Below are positions 16,878 to 28,083 of a DNA stretch of 64,000 bases, in pieces (position 1 is the first letter of the stretch; each line of letters starts with the position of its first letter). The translations under genes were made by a program, and so were the position numbers. Source of the DNA: Ezakiella sp. (GTDB taxonomy: Bacteria > Bacillota > Clostridia > Tissierellales > Peptoniphilaceae); the NCBI GenBank assembly GCA_022766605.1, contig JALEOH010000039.1:48998-112997 (forward strand), written 5' to 3'. The notes beneath the pieces were generated by a model that had not been told where the DNA came from, made no database searches, and saw nothing but the letters and a program-made list of their open reading frames with translations.

Positions 16878-18123
16878 TTTGCACCTCAAAGCTCAAAGTG
16901 TATTCAAAACCAGATTCGATTTGTTTCATTTTAGTAACAAAGCTAGTGTATTTATTATCTATTTTATCCAGCGAAAAGATCACTACTTCAGCTCTATTGT
17001 AATTAGATATTATTTTTTTTACCTCATAGACTTTGGAGAGTTCATCAAATATATCTATTATTTTTCTGCCGTCTACCTCTTGAACCAAAGATAATAATTC
17101 ATTAAGTTCATTATTGCGTTCCTCTATTTCAGCATTCATATTTTCTATATCAATTTTTCCCGTCTCTAATTCTCTATTTCTTTCTATCATTTCATCTTGT
17201 TTTTCATAATATGAATCTTTTAACTTTCCCAAATTTTTGGAATAGATTATCACTGAAATTAAAACTATAGTCAACAAGGCAACGGGAATAATTTTTATTA
17301 AATTATTCGATTTGCGATTTTTTTCAAGATAATTTAATTTTAATTCCATGTTATCCAGTATATCAAAAAAATTCACTTTATTGATATTTTCAAAAGCGAG
17401 CCCGTTAAAATAAGTCTCTATTTTTTCATCATCAGACTCAAAACATATATCTAAATCAACACCATTAAACTCACCATAATATTGTTTTAATATGTAGACG
17501 CTCTCCATCGCATTTTGAAGATACTGATCTTCCTTAAATGCTACTATATCAATATCTGAATCGATCTTTTTAATATTGGATATAGCCCTTTCGATTAAGG
17601 TCTTTGTATTCATATAATTAAATATTCTTAGACTTCCTCCATTAATTACATAGAAAAAATATACATCCTTCGAATGAAATAAAAATACTTTATTAGGATG
17701 TATTCCCTTGGCACCATTGATAACAGCTTCTGCAAATGTATATAGATGAATATTAATTCCTAAATCGATGGATACTTGTTTTATAGCTTCTACATTATTT
17801 TTGGGTAAGCTAAATGCCTGGTATGAATTGGAGTTTCTAAAAATTTTGGATGAATATCCATTCATATACAGTGCCTTTAAATTATTTTCATCATCTATCT
17901 TTGGATCTAATGGCTCTATGCTAAAATTAGGGTCAATAAGAACGATATTGAGATTCTTTGGTACTTTTTTATTAAAGATATGGTTGATTAATAAAACCAA
18001 TTTTGAAGATATTATTTCATAGTTTTCATCAAAAATATCGTCTATAATTTTATAGCTTTGTTCCTTACCATTGTAATATTTGATGAATTGTGGCGAAATG
18101 ACTATAGTTTTATTTTTATCCAA
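16864..18123 (-). CDS. PilM-PilN-like (GspL-like) pilus assembly protein
   Basis: 419 residues. About 270 cytoplasmic residues are followed by one membrane helix (residues 278-295), a coiled coil (about 305-350) and a small terminal alpha/beta domain. This is the GspL plan, equivalent to cytoplasmic PilM joined to membrane PilN. The N-terminal half lacks clear actin-like ATP motifs, so it may be degenerate. It overlaps both the prepilin peptidase gene and the PilO-like gene. Assigned by architecture and neighbours; a search with profile HMMs of PilM and PilN would test it. Confidence 0.55.
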   Translation of the reverse strand: MDKNKTIVISPQFIKYYNGKEQSYKIIDDIFDENYEIISSKLVLLINHIFNKKVPKNLNIVLIDPNFSIEPLDPKIDDENNLKALYMNGYSSKIFRNSNSYQAFSLPKNNVEAIKQVSIDLGINIHLYTFAEAVINGAKGIHPNKVFLFHSKDVYFFYVINGGSLRIFNYMNTKTLIERAISNIKKIDSDIDIVAFKEDQYLQNAMESVYILKQYYGEFNGVDLDICFESDDEKIETYFNGLAFENINKVNFFDILDNMELKLNYLEKNRKSNNLIKIIPVALLTIVLISVIIYSKNLGKLKDSYYEKQDEMIERNRELETGKIDIENMNAEIEERNNELNELLSLVQEVDGRKIIDIFDELSKVYEVKKIISNYNRAEVVIFSLDKIDNKYTSFVTKMKQIESGFEYTLSFEVQNESK

Positions 18124-18547
18124 AATTAAGACCTCCTAATATCAGCGCAAATAGATCTCCTGCTACGAAGAATGGAAACATTGGAATTTCCCTTTCCCTT
18201 TTTATAATATAATTAAATATACCATAAAAAGCTGCTAAAAACAAGCTAGTAAACCAAAATATAGCGAAATTCTTTAAATTTAGAGAAAAAATTTCAGCTG
18301 ACAAAAATATTATATCAGCCTCACCAATTTTATTTTTTATATTTTTAGAAAATAATAATAGCATTAAGCTTAAGGCAATTATAGCTTTTAAAAGAAAGTA
18401 ATTGCCTTCAGTAATAAAAAAGCCCGATACAAATTGAATGATCGAGCATATTATTAAGCCTTTCGTGCTGATTTCATGCGATCTATAATCTTCAATAGCT
18501 AGCTTAATACATATTAATAATATAATTATCCTAAGGCAAATATACAT
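18116..18547 (-). CDS. Short prepilin peptidase, A24 family
   Basis: 143 residues, nearly all membrane helices. Two catalytic aspartates fit the A24 pattern: Asp20 in IEDYRSHEIS and Asp78 in KIGEAD (the GxGD-like motif with Ala for Gly). It lacks the N-terminal zinc/methylase domain of full PilD, so it may cleave prepilins without N-methylating them. It is embedded in the pilin operon and overlaps the PilM-N-like gene by 8 bases, so its substrates are probably the five pilins here. Confidence 0.78.
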   Translation of the reverse strand: MYICLRIIILLICIKLAIEDYRSHEISTKGLIICSIIQFVSGFFITEGNYFLLKAIIALSLMLLLFSKNIKNKIGEADIIFLSAEIFSLNLKNFAIFWFTSLFLAAFYGIFNYIIKREREIPMFPFFVAGDLFALILGGLNFG

Positions 18548-18552
18548 CTATA

Positions 18553-18954
18553 CTATGAAAATAATAAGTCAAATTCTCTCTTACCAGTGGTAGTCCCTGA
18601 ACTAGTTGCGCCATTATTTACAGTTATTTTTCTATTTTGTCTATCAACAGTAATAGAATATTCCGAACCAGTGATCGGAGAAGTTTTAATATCATTCTTA
18701 TTATCAAGATATCCTTCATTTATGAGAGTATCTACTGTTAATCCTTTTGTTTTAGCATCTGCCCAATTGTTATCCACACAATATAAATATGCAGCTTCTT
18801 CGATTGCCCTGATATTCATCTTATCAGCCCTTTCTTGAGCTGACTTAGTGTATTTATTTAATGACGGAATTGCTACTGCAATTAAAATGGAGATAATAAT
18901 TAGCACTATAATCATCTCTAGTAAAGTGAATGCCTTTAATTTCTTTGTTTTCAT
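18553..18954 (-). CDS. Major type IV pilin / ComGC-like pilin
   Basis: The ATG at 18954 follows a strong AGGAGG (18959-18964) and yields 133 residues: MKTKKLKA then FTLLEMIIVLIIISILIAVAIPSLN. Ala is at -1, Phe at +1 and Glu at +5. The 'AIPSLNKY' continuation and the following helix are typical of major pilins and ComGC. The C-terminus has a serine/threonine/glycine linker. The open frame runs upstream into the preceding gene, but that part is not plausible. It is the pilin with the best RBS in the cluster, so probably the most produced. Confidence 0.82.
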   Translation of the reverse strand: MKTKKLKAFTLLEMIIVLIIISILIAVAIPSLNKYTKSAQERADKMNIRAIEEAAYLYCVDNNWADAKTKGLTVDTLINEGYLDNKNDIKTSPITGSEYSITVDRQNRKITVNNGATSSGTTTGKREFDLLFS

Positions 18955-18962
18955 ACTTCCTC

Positions 18963-19679
18963 CTAATTGTATCTTTCCAAAACTTGTTGATTTAAGCTTT
19001 TCCAATATGCAGCAAAATATATTATGTCTACATATTTGGTTATCAAATTTTTGACCTTTATAAAAATTTGATTTAATTCGACTTTTCCTAAATAAGTGTT
19101 TTCAGGAACTATTTTATTGCCTTCCATTACAAGCTGTGAATCAAATTTTGGATTTATATTCATAATAAAAGGCTTTAATCTCTTTCTTGAAAAAGCATTT
19201 ATTATCTTCTTTTTTTCATCTGAAATCTTTGTATTGAGAGCTATCCTTTTTTGTAGCTTCTTTTTAAGTTCTATTATTTCTGGATCATTTTGCTCATATT
19301 CATAAAGATATTTATTTAAATATAATTTATTGAGATCTCCTCTTGCTAAGGCAATTTCTTCAATTTCATTAATTGATATTAGATCAAAGATACCCTTTCT
19401 CTTTCCAATAACATTGACCTCAAAATCAAGTGAATTTAAATCATTGTGAAATAATTTAATGAATTTAGTTATATTGATTTCCGATACATTGTACTTTCTA
19501 AGTAATCTTCGAACATCTTTTGCAAAACGATTATAACTAGTATATTCAAAACTACCAACTAATTTAATGTCAGTGGAACAAAAAGCCTGCAGATAATTAT
19601 TGCTCGAGGGAAAACGCTCAAGATTCTGATTCTTCCTGTATTCTAAATTTGAATATATAAAGTTGTCAAAATATGCCAT
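18963..19679 (-). CDS. Unknown protein heading the pilus cluster
   Basis: 238 residues, soluble, rich in Lys, Asn and Ile, without signal peptide, membrane helix, P-loop or motif that I recognise. The middle is a charged helical stretch (IIELKKKLQKRIALN). Its stop codon lies within the pilin RBS, so it is co-transcribed with and directly upstream of the major pilin. It is not a PilB ATPase (no Walker A) nor PilC (no membrane helices). A role in pilus production or regulation is only a guess from position. RBS AAGGAGAG before the ATG. Confidence 0.6.
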   Translation of the reverse strand: MAYFDNFIYSNLEYRKNQNLERFPSSNNYLQAFCSTDIKLVGSFEYTSYNRFAKDVRRLLRKYNVSEINITKFIKLFHNDLNSLDFEVNVIGKRKGIFDLISINEIEEIALARGDLNKLYLNKYLYEYEQNDPEIIELKKKLQKRIALNTKISDEKKKIINAFSRKRLKPFIMNINPKFDSQLVMEGNKIVPENTYLGKVELNQIFIKVKNLITKYVDIIYFAAYWKSLNQQVLERYN

Positions 19680-19703
19680 GCCCCTCTCTCCTTAACTAAG
19701 GAT

Positions 19704-19709
19704 ATTATA
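19704..19709 (-). promoter_or_regulatory. Candidate -10 for the pilus operon
   Basis: A perfect TATAAT on the minus strand 24 bases before the first pilus-cluster ATG. A matching -35 is poor (TCGATA at 19729-19734 would need a 19-base spacer), so the operon may need an activator or be weak. Confidence 0.4.
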
Positions 19710-19769
19710 CTCCATTTTTAAGAAAAAATATCGATATTTAAAGCCTAATTTTGTTAAGAAGAATTAATA

Positions 19770-19807
19770 AATTGTGGATGACTGATATATACATGCCATC
19801 CACAATT
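19770..19807 (-). terminator. Hairpin terminator after the P-type ATPase gene
   Basis: An 11-bp perfect stem (19770-19780 with 19797-19807; arm AATTGTGGATG) and a 16-base loop, followed on the minus strand by a T/A-rich stretch. It separates the P-type ATPase gene from the pilus operon. The large loop and modest T-run make it a less than ideal intrinsic terminator. Confidence 0.6.
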
Positions 19808-19827
19808 ATTATATTAATTTAATCTCT

Positions 19828-22512
19828 CTATTTCTTTTTCTTAACAACTCCTCTAATGACCTTTACGAGTTCTCCTACTATAAATGGAATTATAGCAAAT
19901 CCAAGCACTATTCCCCAATCAAATCTGCCCAGGGCAAATGTGTCAAAGATCGGCTTTAAAAATGGTACATATAAGACAGCAGTTAATAAAACTGTGCTTA
20001 TTAAGAATGCATAAACCATTTGCATATTGGATTTGATTCCTAATTTATATAGAGGTTGAACAAAGGATCTACTTGAGAATGCCCTTAGTAGCTCACTTAA
20101 AATAAGCGTTGCAAATACAACAGAACGTGCATGAGTTGGGCTATCAGGATATCTCTTAGTTGCAAAATAAAATGCCAGTAAACTAGAAGCGGCAATTGCA
20201 ATAGATTGTAGCGCTATTGTTATTATCATGTCTTTTGAAATTATAGGATCATCTTTGGAACGTGGCTTTTCTTGCATGATATCCTTTTCGCCTGGTTCAA
20301 CGCCAAGAGCAAGTGCAGGTAGTGAGTCAGTTATAAGATTGAGCCATAGTAAGTGAATTGGCTTTAAGGGTTCTTCCATGCCAAGAAGCATAGAGAAAAA
20401 TACCAGTAGAATTTCGCCGATATTGCAGGACAAAAGGAATCCCACAAATTTTTGAATATTAGAGAATATAATTCTTCCCTCTTCAACCGCAGAAACTATG
20501 CTTGCAAAATTATCATCTGTAAGAACCATATCTGCTGATGATTTAGCAACATCAGTACCAGTAATTCCCATTGCTACACCAATATCCGATTGTTTAAGTG
20601 CTAGGGCGTCGTTTACCCCATCTCCCGTCATTGCAACTACCTCATCATGCTCACGTAGGGCCTGAATTATCTTTACTTTTTGCTCTGGGCTTACCCTAGA
20701 ATAGACTGATACTTTTTTCACAAGATCAAAATAGTCTTTATCTTCAATCAAAGATAGTTCATTACCTGAGATTGATTCTTCGTGACTACTAACCATTCCC
20801 AATTCTCTGGCAATTTGATAAGCTGTTTCCCTATAATCACCTGTTATCATAACTGTATGAATACCGGCTTCTTTACATAGTTTTATAGCCTCTTTAGCTT
20901 CTGGTCTTGGTGGATCGATCATTCCAGTCAAACCCAAAAAGATTAAATCTTCTTCATTTTTATTATCAGGATCATATGAATCGTGATTGAAGAATTTAAA
21001 AGCATATCCAAGGACTCTTAAGGCTTTACTAGCATATTTAGAATTAGCTTCTTCGATATTATGTCTATCGTTTTCTGTAATCTCTCTAAATTTGCCATTA
21101 TCATATATATAATTGCATTTTGATGCTATTATATCTGGAGCTCCTTTTACATATTGGACTATACTATCTTCATTTCTATGAACAGTACTCATCATTTTTC
21201 TTTCAGAATCGAATGGAATTTCATCAATTCTTGGCTGCTCCAAATTTAAATTATCATGAATAAAATCAGCCTTCTGCGCAAAAGTTACAAGAGCTCCTTC
21301 AGTAGGATCTCCTATTATATCATATATTCCATCTTTGTTGACTAGCTCTGAGTCATTATTTAATGCGCAAGCATATAACATTGGCTTAAGAATGATCCTA
21401 TCCATATCATTTAAGTCTTTGCCATCATTTGTAATTTTTCCAACCGGCTCATATCCTGTGCCGCTTACTTCATAATAGTTTCCACTTGCATAGGCTTTAG
21501 TAACGGTCATTTTATTTTGTGTAAGGGTGCCTGTTTTATCTGAACAAATATAAGTTGTACTTCCCAAAGTTTCAACGGCAAGTAGTTTTTTTACTATGAC
21601 ATTTTTCTTAACCATTCTACCCATACCAATTGATAAAACTATGGTAACAATTGCAGGTAATCCTTCTGGAATAGCAGCAACAGCAAGCGAAACACTTACA
21701 AGAAGCATATCTAAAATTTCACGTTTTTGTAGTAAGCCCATTACAAAAACTATAGCACAAACCACTATAGTCAGTATGCCTAAACTTTTTCCTAGTTTAT
21801 CTAATTTATGTTGAAGTGGCGTTAAATCGTCCTCAATATCATCTATCATTGTGGCTATTTTACCCATTTCTGAATCATGAGCGGTTCCAACTACAACTCC
21901 ACTTGCTCTACCATAAGTGACGATTGATGACATATAAGCCATGTTGACCCTGTCGCCTAAATTGGCATTTTCGCTAAGCACTCTATCGTGAAACTTTTCA
22001 ACAGCTACAGATTCCCCTGTTAAACTTGACTCGTCTATCTTTAAATTATGAGTCGATATCAAGCGTAAATCGGCTGGAACTATATCTCCTGCATCTAAAA
22101 ATACTATATCTCCAGGAACAAGCTCTCTTGCAGGAATGGTATATTTTTTTCCATTTCGAAGTATTTTAGCTTCTGGAGCGCTCATCTTCTTTAGACTCTC
22201 TAAACTTTTTTCTGCCTTACCTTCTTGATATATTGAAAGCAGCGCATTTAGCATGACTATCGCGAGTATTACAACTGCATCCACTGCTTCACCAGCTATC
22301 ATTGAAATAACAGCTGCAAAAAGCAATATAATTATCATGAAGTCCTTAAATTGATCTAAAAATTTCTGGAAAAAAGATTTTCCTTTCTTTTCTTGAAATT
22401 CATTATAGCCATATTTTTCTCGACGAGAACTTATATCGGATTCAGATAAACCAATATTTTCGTCCGTTTTTAGGCTAGCAATGACTTCGTCTTTGTCTTT
22501 ATTGTAAAACAT
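19828..22512 (-). CDS. P-type calcium-transporting ATPase (PacL/SERCA type, P2A)
   Basis: About 894 residues from the ATG at 22512, which has GGAGG five bases upstream; the longer frame to 22575 has no RBS. The order is the cation-ATPase N domain, TGES actuator motif (LTGESVAVEK), PEGLP in M4, the phosphorylated Asp in CSDKTGTLTQN (about residue 325), KGAPD nucleotide-binding loop, MTGDGVNDALAL hinge, and six C-terminal helices with LWLNLITDSLPALALG. These are P2A features, so calcium export is likeliest; other divalent cations are possible. Monocistronic between two terminators. Confidence 0.92.
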   Translation of the reverse strand: MFYNKDKDEVIASLKTDENIGLSESDISSRREKYGYNEFQEKKGKSFFQKFLDQFKDFMIIILLFAAVISMIAGEAVDAVVILAIVMLNALLSIYQEGKAEKSLESLKKMSAPEAKILRNGKKYTIPARELVPGDIVFLDAGDIVPADLRLISTHNLKIDESSLTGESVAVEKFHDRVLSENANLGDRVNMAYMSSIVTYGRASGVVVGTAHDSEMGKIATMIDDIEDDLTPLQHKLDKLGKSLGILTIVVCAIVFVMGLLQKREILDMLLVSVSLAVAAIPEGLPAIVTIVLSIGMGRMVKKNVIVKKLLAVETLGSTTYICSDKTGTLTQNKMTVTKAYASGNYYEVSGTGYEPVGKITNDGKDLNDMDRIILKPMLYACALNNDSELVNKDGIYDIIGDPTEGALVTFAQKADFIHDNLNLEQPRIDEIPFDSERKMMSTVHRNEDSIVQYVKGAPDIIASKCNYIYDNGKFREITENDRHNIEEANSKYASKALRVLGYAFKFFNHDSYDPDNKNEEDLIFLGLTGMIDPPRPEAKEAIKLCKEAGIHTVMITGDYRETAYQIARELGMVSSHEESISGNELSLIEDKDYFDLVKKVSVYSRVSPEQKVKIIQALREHDEVVAMTGDGVNDALALKQSDIGVAMGITGTDVAKSSADMVLTDDNFASIVSAVEEGRIIFSNIQKFVGFLLSCNIGEILLVFFSMLLGMEEPLKPIHLLWLNLITDSLPALALGVEPGEKDIMQEKPRSKDDPIISKDMIITIALQSIAIAASSLLAFYFATKRYPDSPTHARSVVFATLILSELLRAFSSRSFVQPLYKLGIKSNMQMVYAFLISTVLLTAVLYVPFLKPIFDTFALGRFDWGIVLGFAIIPFIVGELVKVIRGVVKKKK

Positions 22513-22531
22513 TTTAACCTCCAATAAAGTA

Positions 22532-22562
22532 TTTATACCCAGTCTTAAAACTGCGATAACAA
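22532..22562 (-). promoter_or_regulatory. Candidate promoter of the P-type ATPase gene
   Basis: Minus strand: -35 TTGTTA (22557-22562), 19-base spacer, -10 TATAAA (22532-22537). The long spacer lowers confidence. It starts at the edge of the atp terminator. Confidence 0.4.
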
Positions 22563-22595
22563 AAAAATAGCACAATATATTGTGTGCTATTTTTT
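22561..22595. terminator. Terminator of the ATP synthase operon
   Basis: The 8-bp stem ATAGCACA/TGTGCTAT (22567-22574, 22583-22590) is flanked by A6 and T5 runs, so the structure can end transcripts from either strand. On the minus strand it overlaps the atpC stop codon and is followed by seven T, a strong intrinsic terminator. Confidence 0.85.
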
Positions 22596-22976
22596 AGCAT
22601 TAAGTCTATTAATTGCTCTTTTAAGCGCAGCCTCTGCTCTTAAAGTATCTATATCTTCAGTGCTCTTTAATCTCTTTTCTGCTCTTTCTTGAGCCCTTTT
22701 TGCCCTTTCAACATCAATCTCTTCAGGCCATTCACATGAATTAGCAACTAGAACGACATTGTTATTTCTGATATCAATATATCCTCCAGAAACAGCAGCT
22801 CGTCTTTCATTGCCATCTACAAAAATTCTCATTATATGGATTGCAAGCTTAGTAACAAAAGGGCTCATATTTGCTAAAACAGCAAAATCTCCTTCTATGC
22901 CACGAACAATTAATCTATCAACCTTTCCTTCAAAAAACAATCTATCCGGAGTTACAATCTTAAGAGAAAATTGCAT
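22587..22976 (-). CDS. atpC: ATP synthase epsilon subunit
   Basis: 129 residues: an N-terminal beta-sandwich (QFSLKIVTPDRLFFEGKVDRLIVRGIEGDFAVLANM) and a C-terminal helical hairpin (ERAKRAQERAEKRLKS). Central-stalk subunit that couples rotation and inhibits ATP hydrolysis. Last gene of the operon, two bases after atpD; its stop lies in the operon terminator. Confidence 0.95.
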   Translation of the reverse strand: MQFSLKIVTPDRLFFEGKVDRLIVRGIEGDFAVLANMSPFVTKLAIHIMRIFVDGNERRAAVSGGYIDIRNNNVVLVANSCEWPEEIDVERAKRAQERAEKRLKSTEDIDTLRAEAALKRAINRLNAKK

Positions 22977-22978
22977 GA

Positions 22979-24382
<1,404 letters not shown>

Positions 24383-25234
24383 CTAATTAAGAGCCTCGGC
24401 TCCACTAACTATCTCAGTTAGCTCTTGAGTTATACTTGCTTGTCTGGCTCTATTATAGTGCATGCTCAATTCATCTATCATTTCATCTGCACTTTCTGTG
24501 GCATTTTTCATAGATTGCATACGGGCAGATTGTTCACTTGCAGAACTCTCTATCATTGCCCCATAAATTGCAATACTCACATATTCTTTAATTAAAAAAT
24601 CAAGCATCTCTTCAGCTGATGGCTCATATGTTATGACCTCGAGTTTAGTGTCTTCGCTCTTTTTAAAATCAGTCGCCGGCAATAATTTTATTTCACTTGG
24701 AATTTGCGATAAAGCCGATTTAAAACTAGTAAATACAACCCTCAGTGCATCAATCTCAGAGCTCTCATACATTTTTAATGCAATTTCAGAAATATATTTG
24801 GAATCAACAAATTTAAATTCTTCTGATATTCCAAAGAATTTATCCTTGATATTATAGCCACGCTTGTTAAAATATTCATATGCTCTTGAACCAAGCGTTA
24901 TTAAAAGGTCATGCTCTTTATCGATATTTTCTGCAGCATATTTTGCAATATTACCACTAAATCCACCAGCTAAGCCTCTATCAGACGATATGATAATATG
25001 AAGAGTACTCTTAACGTCTCTAACTTTTGTTAATGCAGTATTTACACCACCAGTAACGGAAAGCAACTCATTTATATTACTAATTACAGTCGTATAATAA
25101 GGTCTAGTTGCCTCAAGCCTCATTCTCGTTTTTCTCATCTTAGAAGTGGAAACCAATTCCATGGCATTTGTGATTTGTCTAATACTAGAAACAGAATGAA
25201 TCCGCCTCTTTATATCCTTCATTTTCTCTGCCAT
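24383..25234 (-). CDS. atpG: ATP synthase gamma subunit
   Basis: 283 residues, the central rotor shaft. N-terminal helix MKDIKRRIHSVSSIRQIT and C-terminal helix SMHYNRARQASITQELTEIVSGAEAL are both diagnostic of gamma and pair as the coiled coil inside the alpha3beta3 ring. Normal length; spacing to atpA is nine bases. Confidence 0.97.
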   Translation of the reverse strand: MAEKMKDIKRRIHSVSSIRQITNAMELVSTSKMRKTRMRLEATRPYYTTVISNINELLSVTGGVNTALTKVRDVKSTLHIIISSDRGLAGGFSGNIAKYAAENIDKEHDLLITLGSRAYEYFNKRGYNIKDKFFGISEEFKFVDSKYISEIALKMYESSEIDALRVVFTSFKSALSQIPSEIKLLPATDFKKSEDTKLEVITYEPSAEEMLDFLIKEYVSIAIYGAMIESSASEQSARMQSMKNATESADEMIDELSMHYNRARQASITQELTEIVSGAEALN

Positions 25235-25243
25235 AATTAACTC

Positions 25244-26749
25244 CTAAAATTTAAATGAACTCTTAAAACTTGCAATAAGCTCTTCAATTCCCTTAACTAT
25301 ATCTTCGGTTAGATCTGCTTTATCTGTAATTTCCTTTATTAATTCCGGCTTAGAATTATTGGCATAGCTTAGATATTCCTCTTCGAATTCCTTTACTTTT
25401 TCTACTGGAACATCTTTGAGATAGCCCTTGGTTACAGCATACAAAATCAACACTTGCTCCGCCATTTTCATTGGCTTGTATTGAGGTTGCTTTAAAATCT
25501 CTAGTATTTTCATACCGTTATCCAAGCGATCTTGTGTATCTTGATCAAGCTCTGAACCAAACTGTGCAAAGGAACTTAACTCACGATATTGAGCAAGCTC
25601 TAATTTAATACCACTTGATACTTTTTTCATCGCTTTAGTTTGAGCATTACCGCCAACACGAGAAACAGATAATCCTGAATTTACTGCTGGACGTTGACCA
25701 GAGAAAAATAATTCCGTCTCTAGAAATATTTGACCATCGGTAATTGAAATAACATTAGTTGGGATATATTGAGAAATATCACCGGCTTGAGTTTCAATTA
25801 TTGGAAGAGCGGTAATGGATCCACCGCCATATTTATCGTCCAGTCTTGCAGCCCTTTCAAGTAATCTTGAATGCAAATAAAAGACATCTCCAGGATAGGC
25901 CTCTCTTCCCGGTGGACGACGAAGCAACAAGCTCATCGATCTATATGCCACAGCATGCTTACTCAAATCATCGTAAACTATTAGCACATCCTTGCCTTGA
26001 TGCATGAATTCTTCAGCCATAGCAACGCCAGTGTATGGCGCAATATATTGTAAAGGAGCAAGTTCGCTGGCACTTGCATTGACAACAATAGTATAATCCA
26101 TTGCTCCACGATTTGTTAACTCATCAACAATGCCTGCAACTGTAGACATCTTTTGACCAATTGCAACATAAATACAAATTACATCTTCATTTTTTTGGTT
26201 TAAGATTGTATCAACTGCAATTGCAGTTTTACCAGTCTGTCTATCTCCGATAATAAGTTCTCTTTGGCCTCTTCCAATCGGAATAATAGAGTCAATGGTT
26301 TTAATACCAGTTTGAAGCGGAACACTTACTGATTTTCTCTCAATTACACCCGCTGCCTTCGATTCAATTGGGCGAAATTTATCAATTTTTATCTCGCCTC
26401 TTCCATCTATTGGTTGTCCTAGCGCATTTACAACTCTACCGATAAGAGCGTCTCCAACTGGAACTTCAACTATTCTTCCAGTACGCTTTACCTTCATGCC
26501 TTCTTTTAATTCTGATTCAGCACCTAATAGTACGACACCAACATTATCCTCTTCTAGATTTTGAGCCATAGCATAAATACCATTTTCAAATTCTAGTAAT
26601 TCCCCAGCCATACAATTATCTAAACCGTACAATCTGGCAATACCATCTCCTACTTCAATAATAGTACCGACCTCAGAGGTAGAAAAATCATCGTCATACC
26701 TCTCTATCATCGATTTGATTACTGAGGTAATTTCTTCAGGTCTCATCAT
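25244..26749 (-). CDS. atpA: ATP synthase alpha subunit
   Basis: 501 residues, with non-catalytic nucleotide site P-loop GDRQTGKT at residues 168-175 and the signature [14 protein letters not shown]. The ATG at 26749 has GAGGTG five bases upstream and overlaps the atpH stop. Standard length and order. Confidence 0.98.
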   Translation of the reverse strand: MMRPEEITSVIKSMIERYDDDFSTSEVGTIIEVGDGIARLYGLDNCMAGELLEFENGIYAMAQNLEEDNVGVVLLGAESELKEGMKVKRTGRIVEVPVGDALIGRVVNALGQPIDGRGEIKIDKFRPIESKAAGVIERKSVSVPLQTGIKTIDSIIPIGRGQRELIIGDRQTGKTAIAVDTILNQKNEDVICIYVAIGQKMSTVAGIVDELTNRGAMDYTIVVNASASELAPLQYIAPYTGVAMAEEFMHQGKDVLIVYDDLSKHAVAYRSMSLLLRRPPGREAYPGDVFYLHSRLLERAARLDDKYGGGSITALPIIETQAGDISQYIPTNVISITDGQIFLETELFFSGQRPAVNSGLSVSRVGGNAQTKAMKKVSSGIKLELAQYRELSSFAQFGSELDQDTQDRLDNGMKILEILKQPQYKPMKMAEQVLILYAVTKGYLKDVPVEKVKEFEEEYLSYANNSKPELIKEITDKADLTEDIVKGIEELIASFKSSFKF

Positions 26750-27282
26750 AGTTTCACCTCTATTCTCTTTAACCCACTTTTGAGTCTATTATAAGCACTA
26801 TCAACTGTCGCATCAATTTCAATGCCTTCGACATCAATGACAAATCCCATTTTAATAGTTTCATCAATTATTTCATCTATTAGAATTTTTTTATTAAACT
26901 TATTTTCTAGATATGATAAAATACTTTTTATTTGTTCATCATTAAGCTTTTTTGCGGTTTTTACTATTGCTGTTAATTCTCCTCTGTCTGCTGCAACTAG
27001 CTTATTGTATTCAGAATAAATATCTAATATACACGATTCCCTTCTTTTGTCAATAAGGACTTTAAAAAAATTAGAAAGTAATTTATCATCAACTATTTTA
27101 TCGATAAAAATCTTTTTCTCATCTTTTGAAAAAATTGGATTTGAAAGATATTTTTCTATATTTGGATTATCATTATAGAGATCGACAAAATAATCAAAGT
27201 TTTTTGAAATAGAATCAACTATATCATGCGCCTTTGATAACTCAAATAGACTCTTAGCATATATTGCTCCTACTTTTGCCAT
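26746..27282 (-). CDS. atpH: ATP synthase delta subunit
   Basis: 178 residues of the OSCP/delta family, which ties the F1 head to the peripheral stalk. It starts [17 protein letters not shown] and its C-terminal domain contains [25 protein letters not shown] residues, ending LKRIEVKL. Overlaps atpF by 13 bases. Confidence 0.94.
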   Translation of the reverse strand: MAKVGAIYAKSLFELSKAHDIVDSISKNFDYFVDLYNDNPNIEKYLSNPIFSKDEKKIFIDKIVDDKLLSNFFKVLIDKRRESCILDIYSEYNKLVAADRGELTAIVKTAKKLNDEQIKSILSYLENKFNKKILIDEIIDETIKMGFVIDVEGIEIDATVDSAYNRLKSGLKRIEVKL

Positions 27283-27782
27283 GTGACATTACCCAATTCT
27301 TTAATCTTTTTATCAGTAAAGCGTTTTGCGGTTTTGTCGTCGGCTTCTACATTTGTAATATCCTTCGCAGCTGAAATAGCGATTTCAATTATATCATCTT
27401 TTAAGCTGACTAATGACTTCTGCCTAGTTTCTTCTGCTTCTCTTTCTGCACTATCAAGTATAGCTCTTTTCTCCTTTTCAGCATCGAGTTTAGCAGAGCT
27501 GACAATTGCATCGTGGTTTTTTCTTGCAGTTGTCAATATATTGCGCGCTTCTTCATTGGCTTCATCTAGCTTAATTTGATATTCATCTTTTAGTACTTCA
27601 GCTTCATCTTTTAAGTTTTTAGCATCTGTTAGGCTACCTTCTATGAAAGCCTCTCTTTTTCTTAAAAATTCAGACACTGGTTTAAACAATAAATGTCTAA
27701 GTCCTAAATATAATACTACTGTAGTAGCAATTGTTATAGAAAAATTTAGAAGATCGGGAAATATATTAATGGTTATATCCAT
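27270..27782 (-). CDS. atpF: ATP synthase b subunit
   Basis: 170 residues: one N-terminal membrane helix (about residues 10-30, NFSITIATTVVLYLGLRHLL), then a long charged amphipathic helix rich in Ala, Glu and Lys, the peripheral stalk. A single b gene implies a homodimer. Confidence 0.95.
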   Translation of the reverse strand: MDITINIFPDLLNFSITIATTVVLYLGLRHLLFKPVSEFLRKREAFIEGSLTDAKNLKDEAEVLKDEYQIKLDEANEEARNILTTARKNHDAIVSSAKLDAEKEKRAILDSAEREAEETRQKSLVSLKDDIIEIAISAAKDITNVEADDKTAKRFTDKKIKELGNVTWQK

Positions 27783-27797
27783 ATCCCTCTCCTATTC

Positions 27798-28076
<279 letters not shown>

Positions 28077-28083
28077 TCAAAAT

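Noticed and set aside
22513..22575. N-terminal extension of the P-type ATPase
   Set aside because: Would overlap the atp terminator and the candidate promoter; GGAGG marks the start at 22512.
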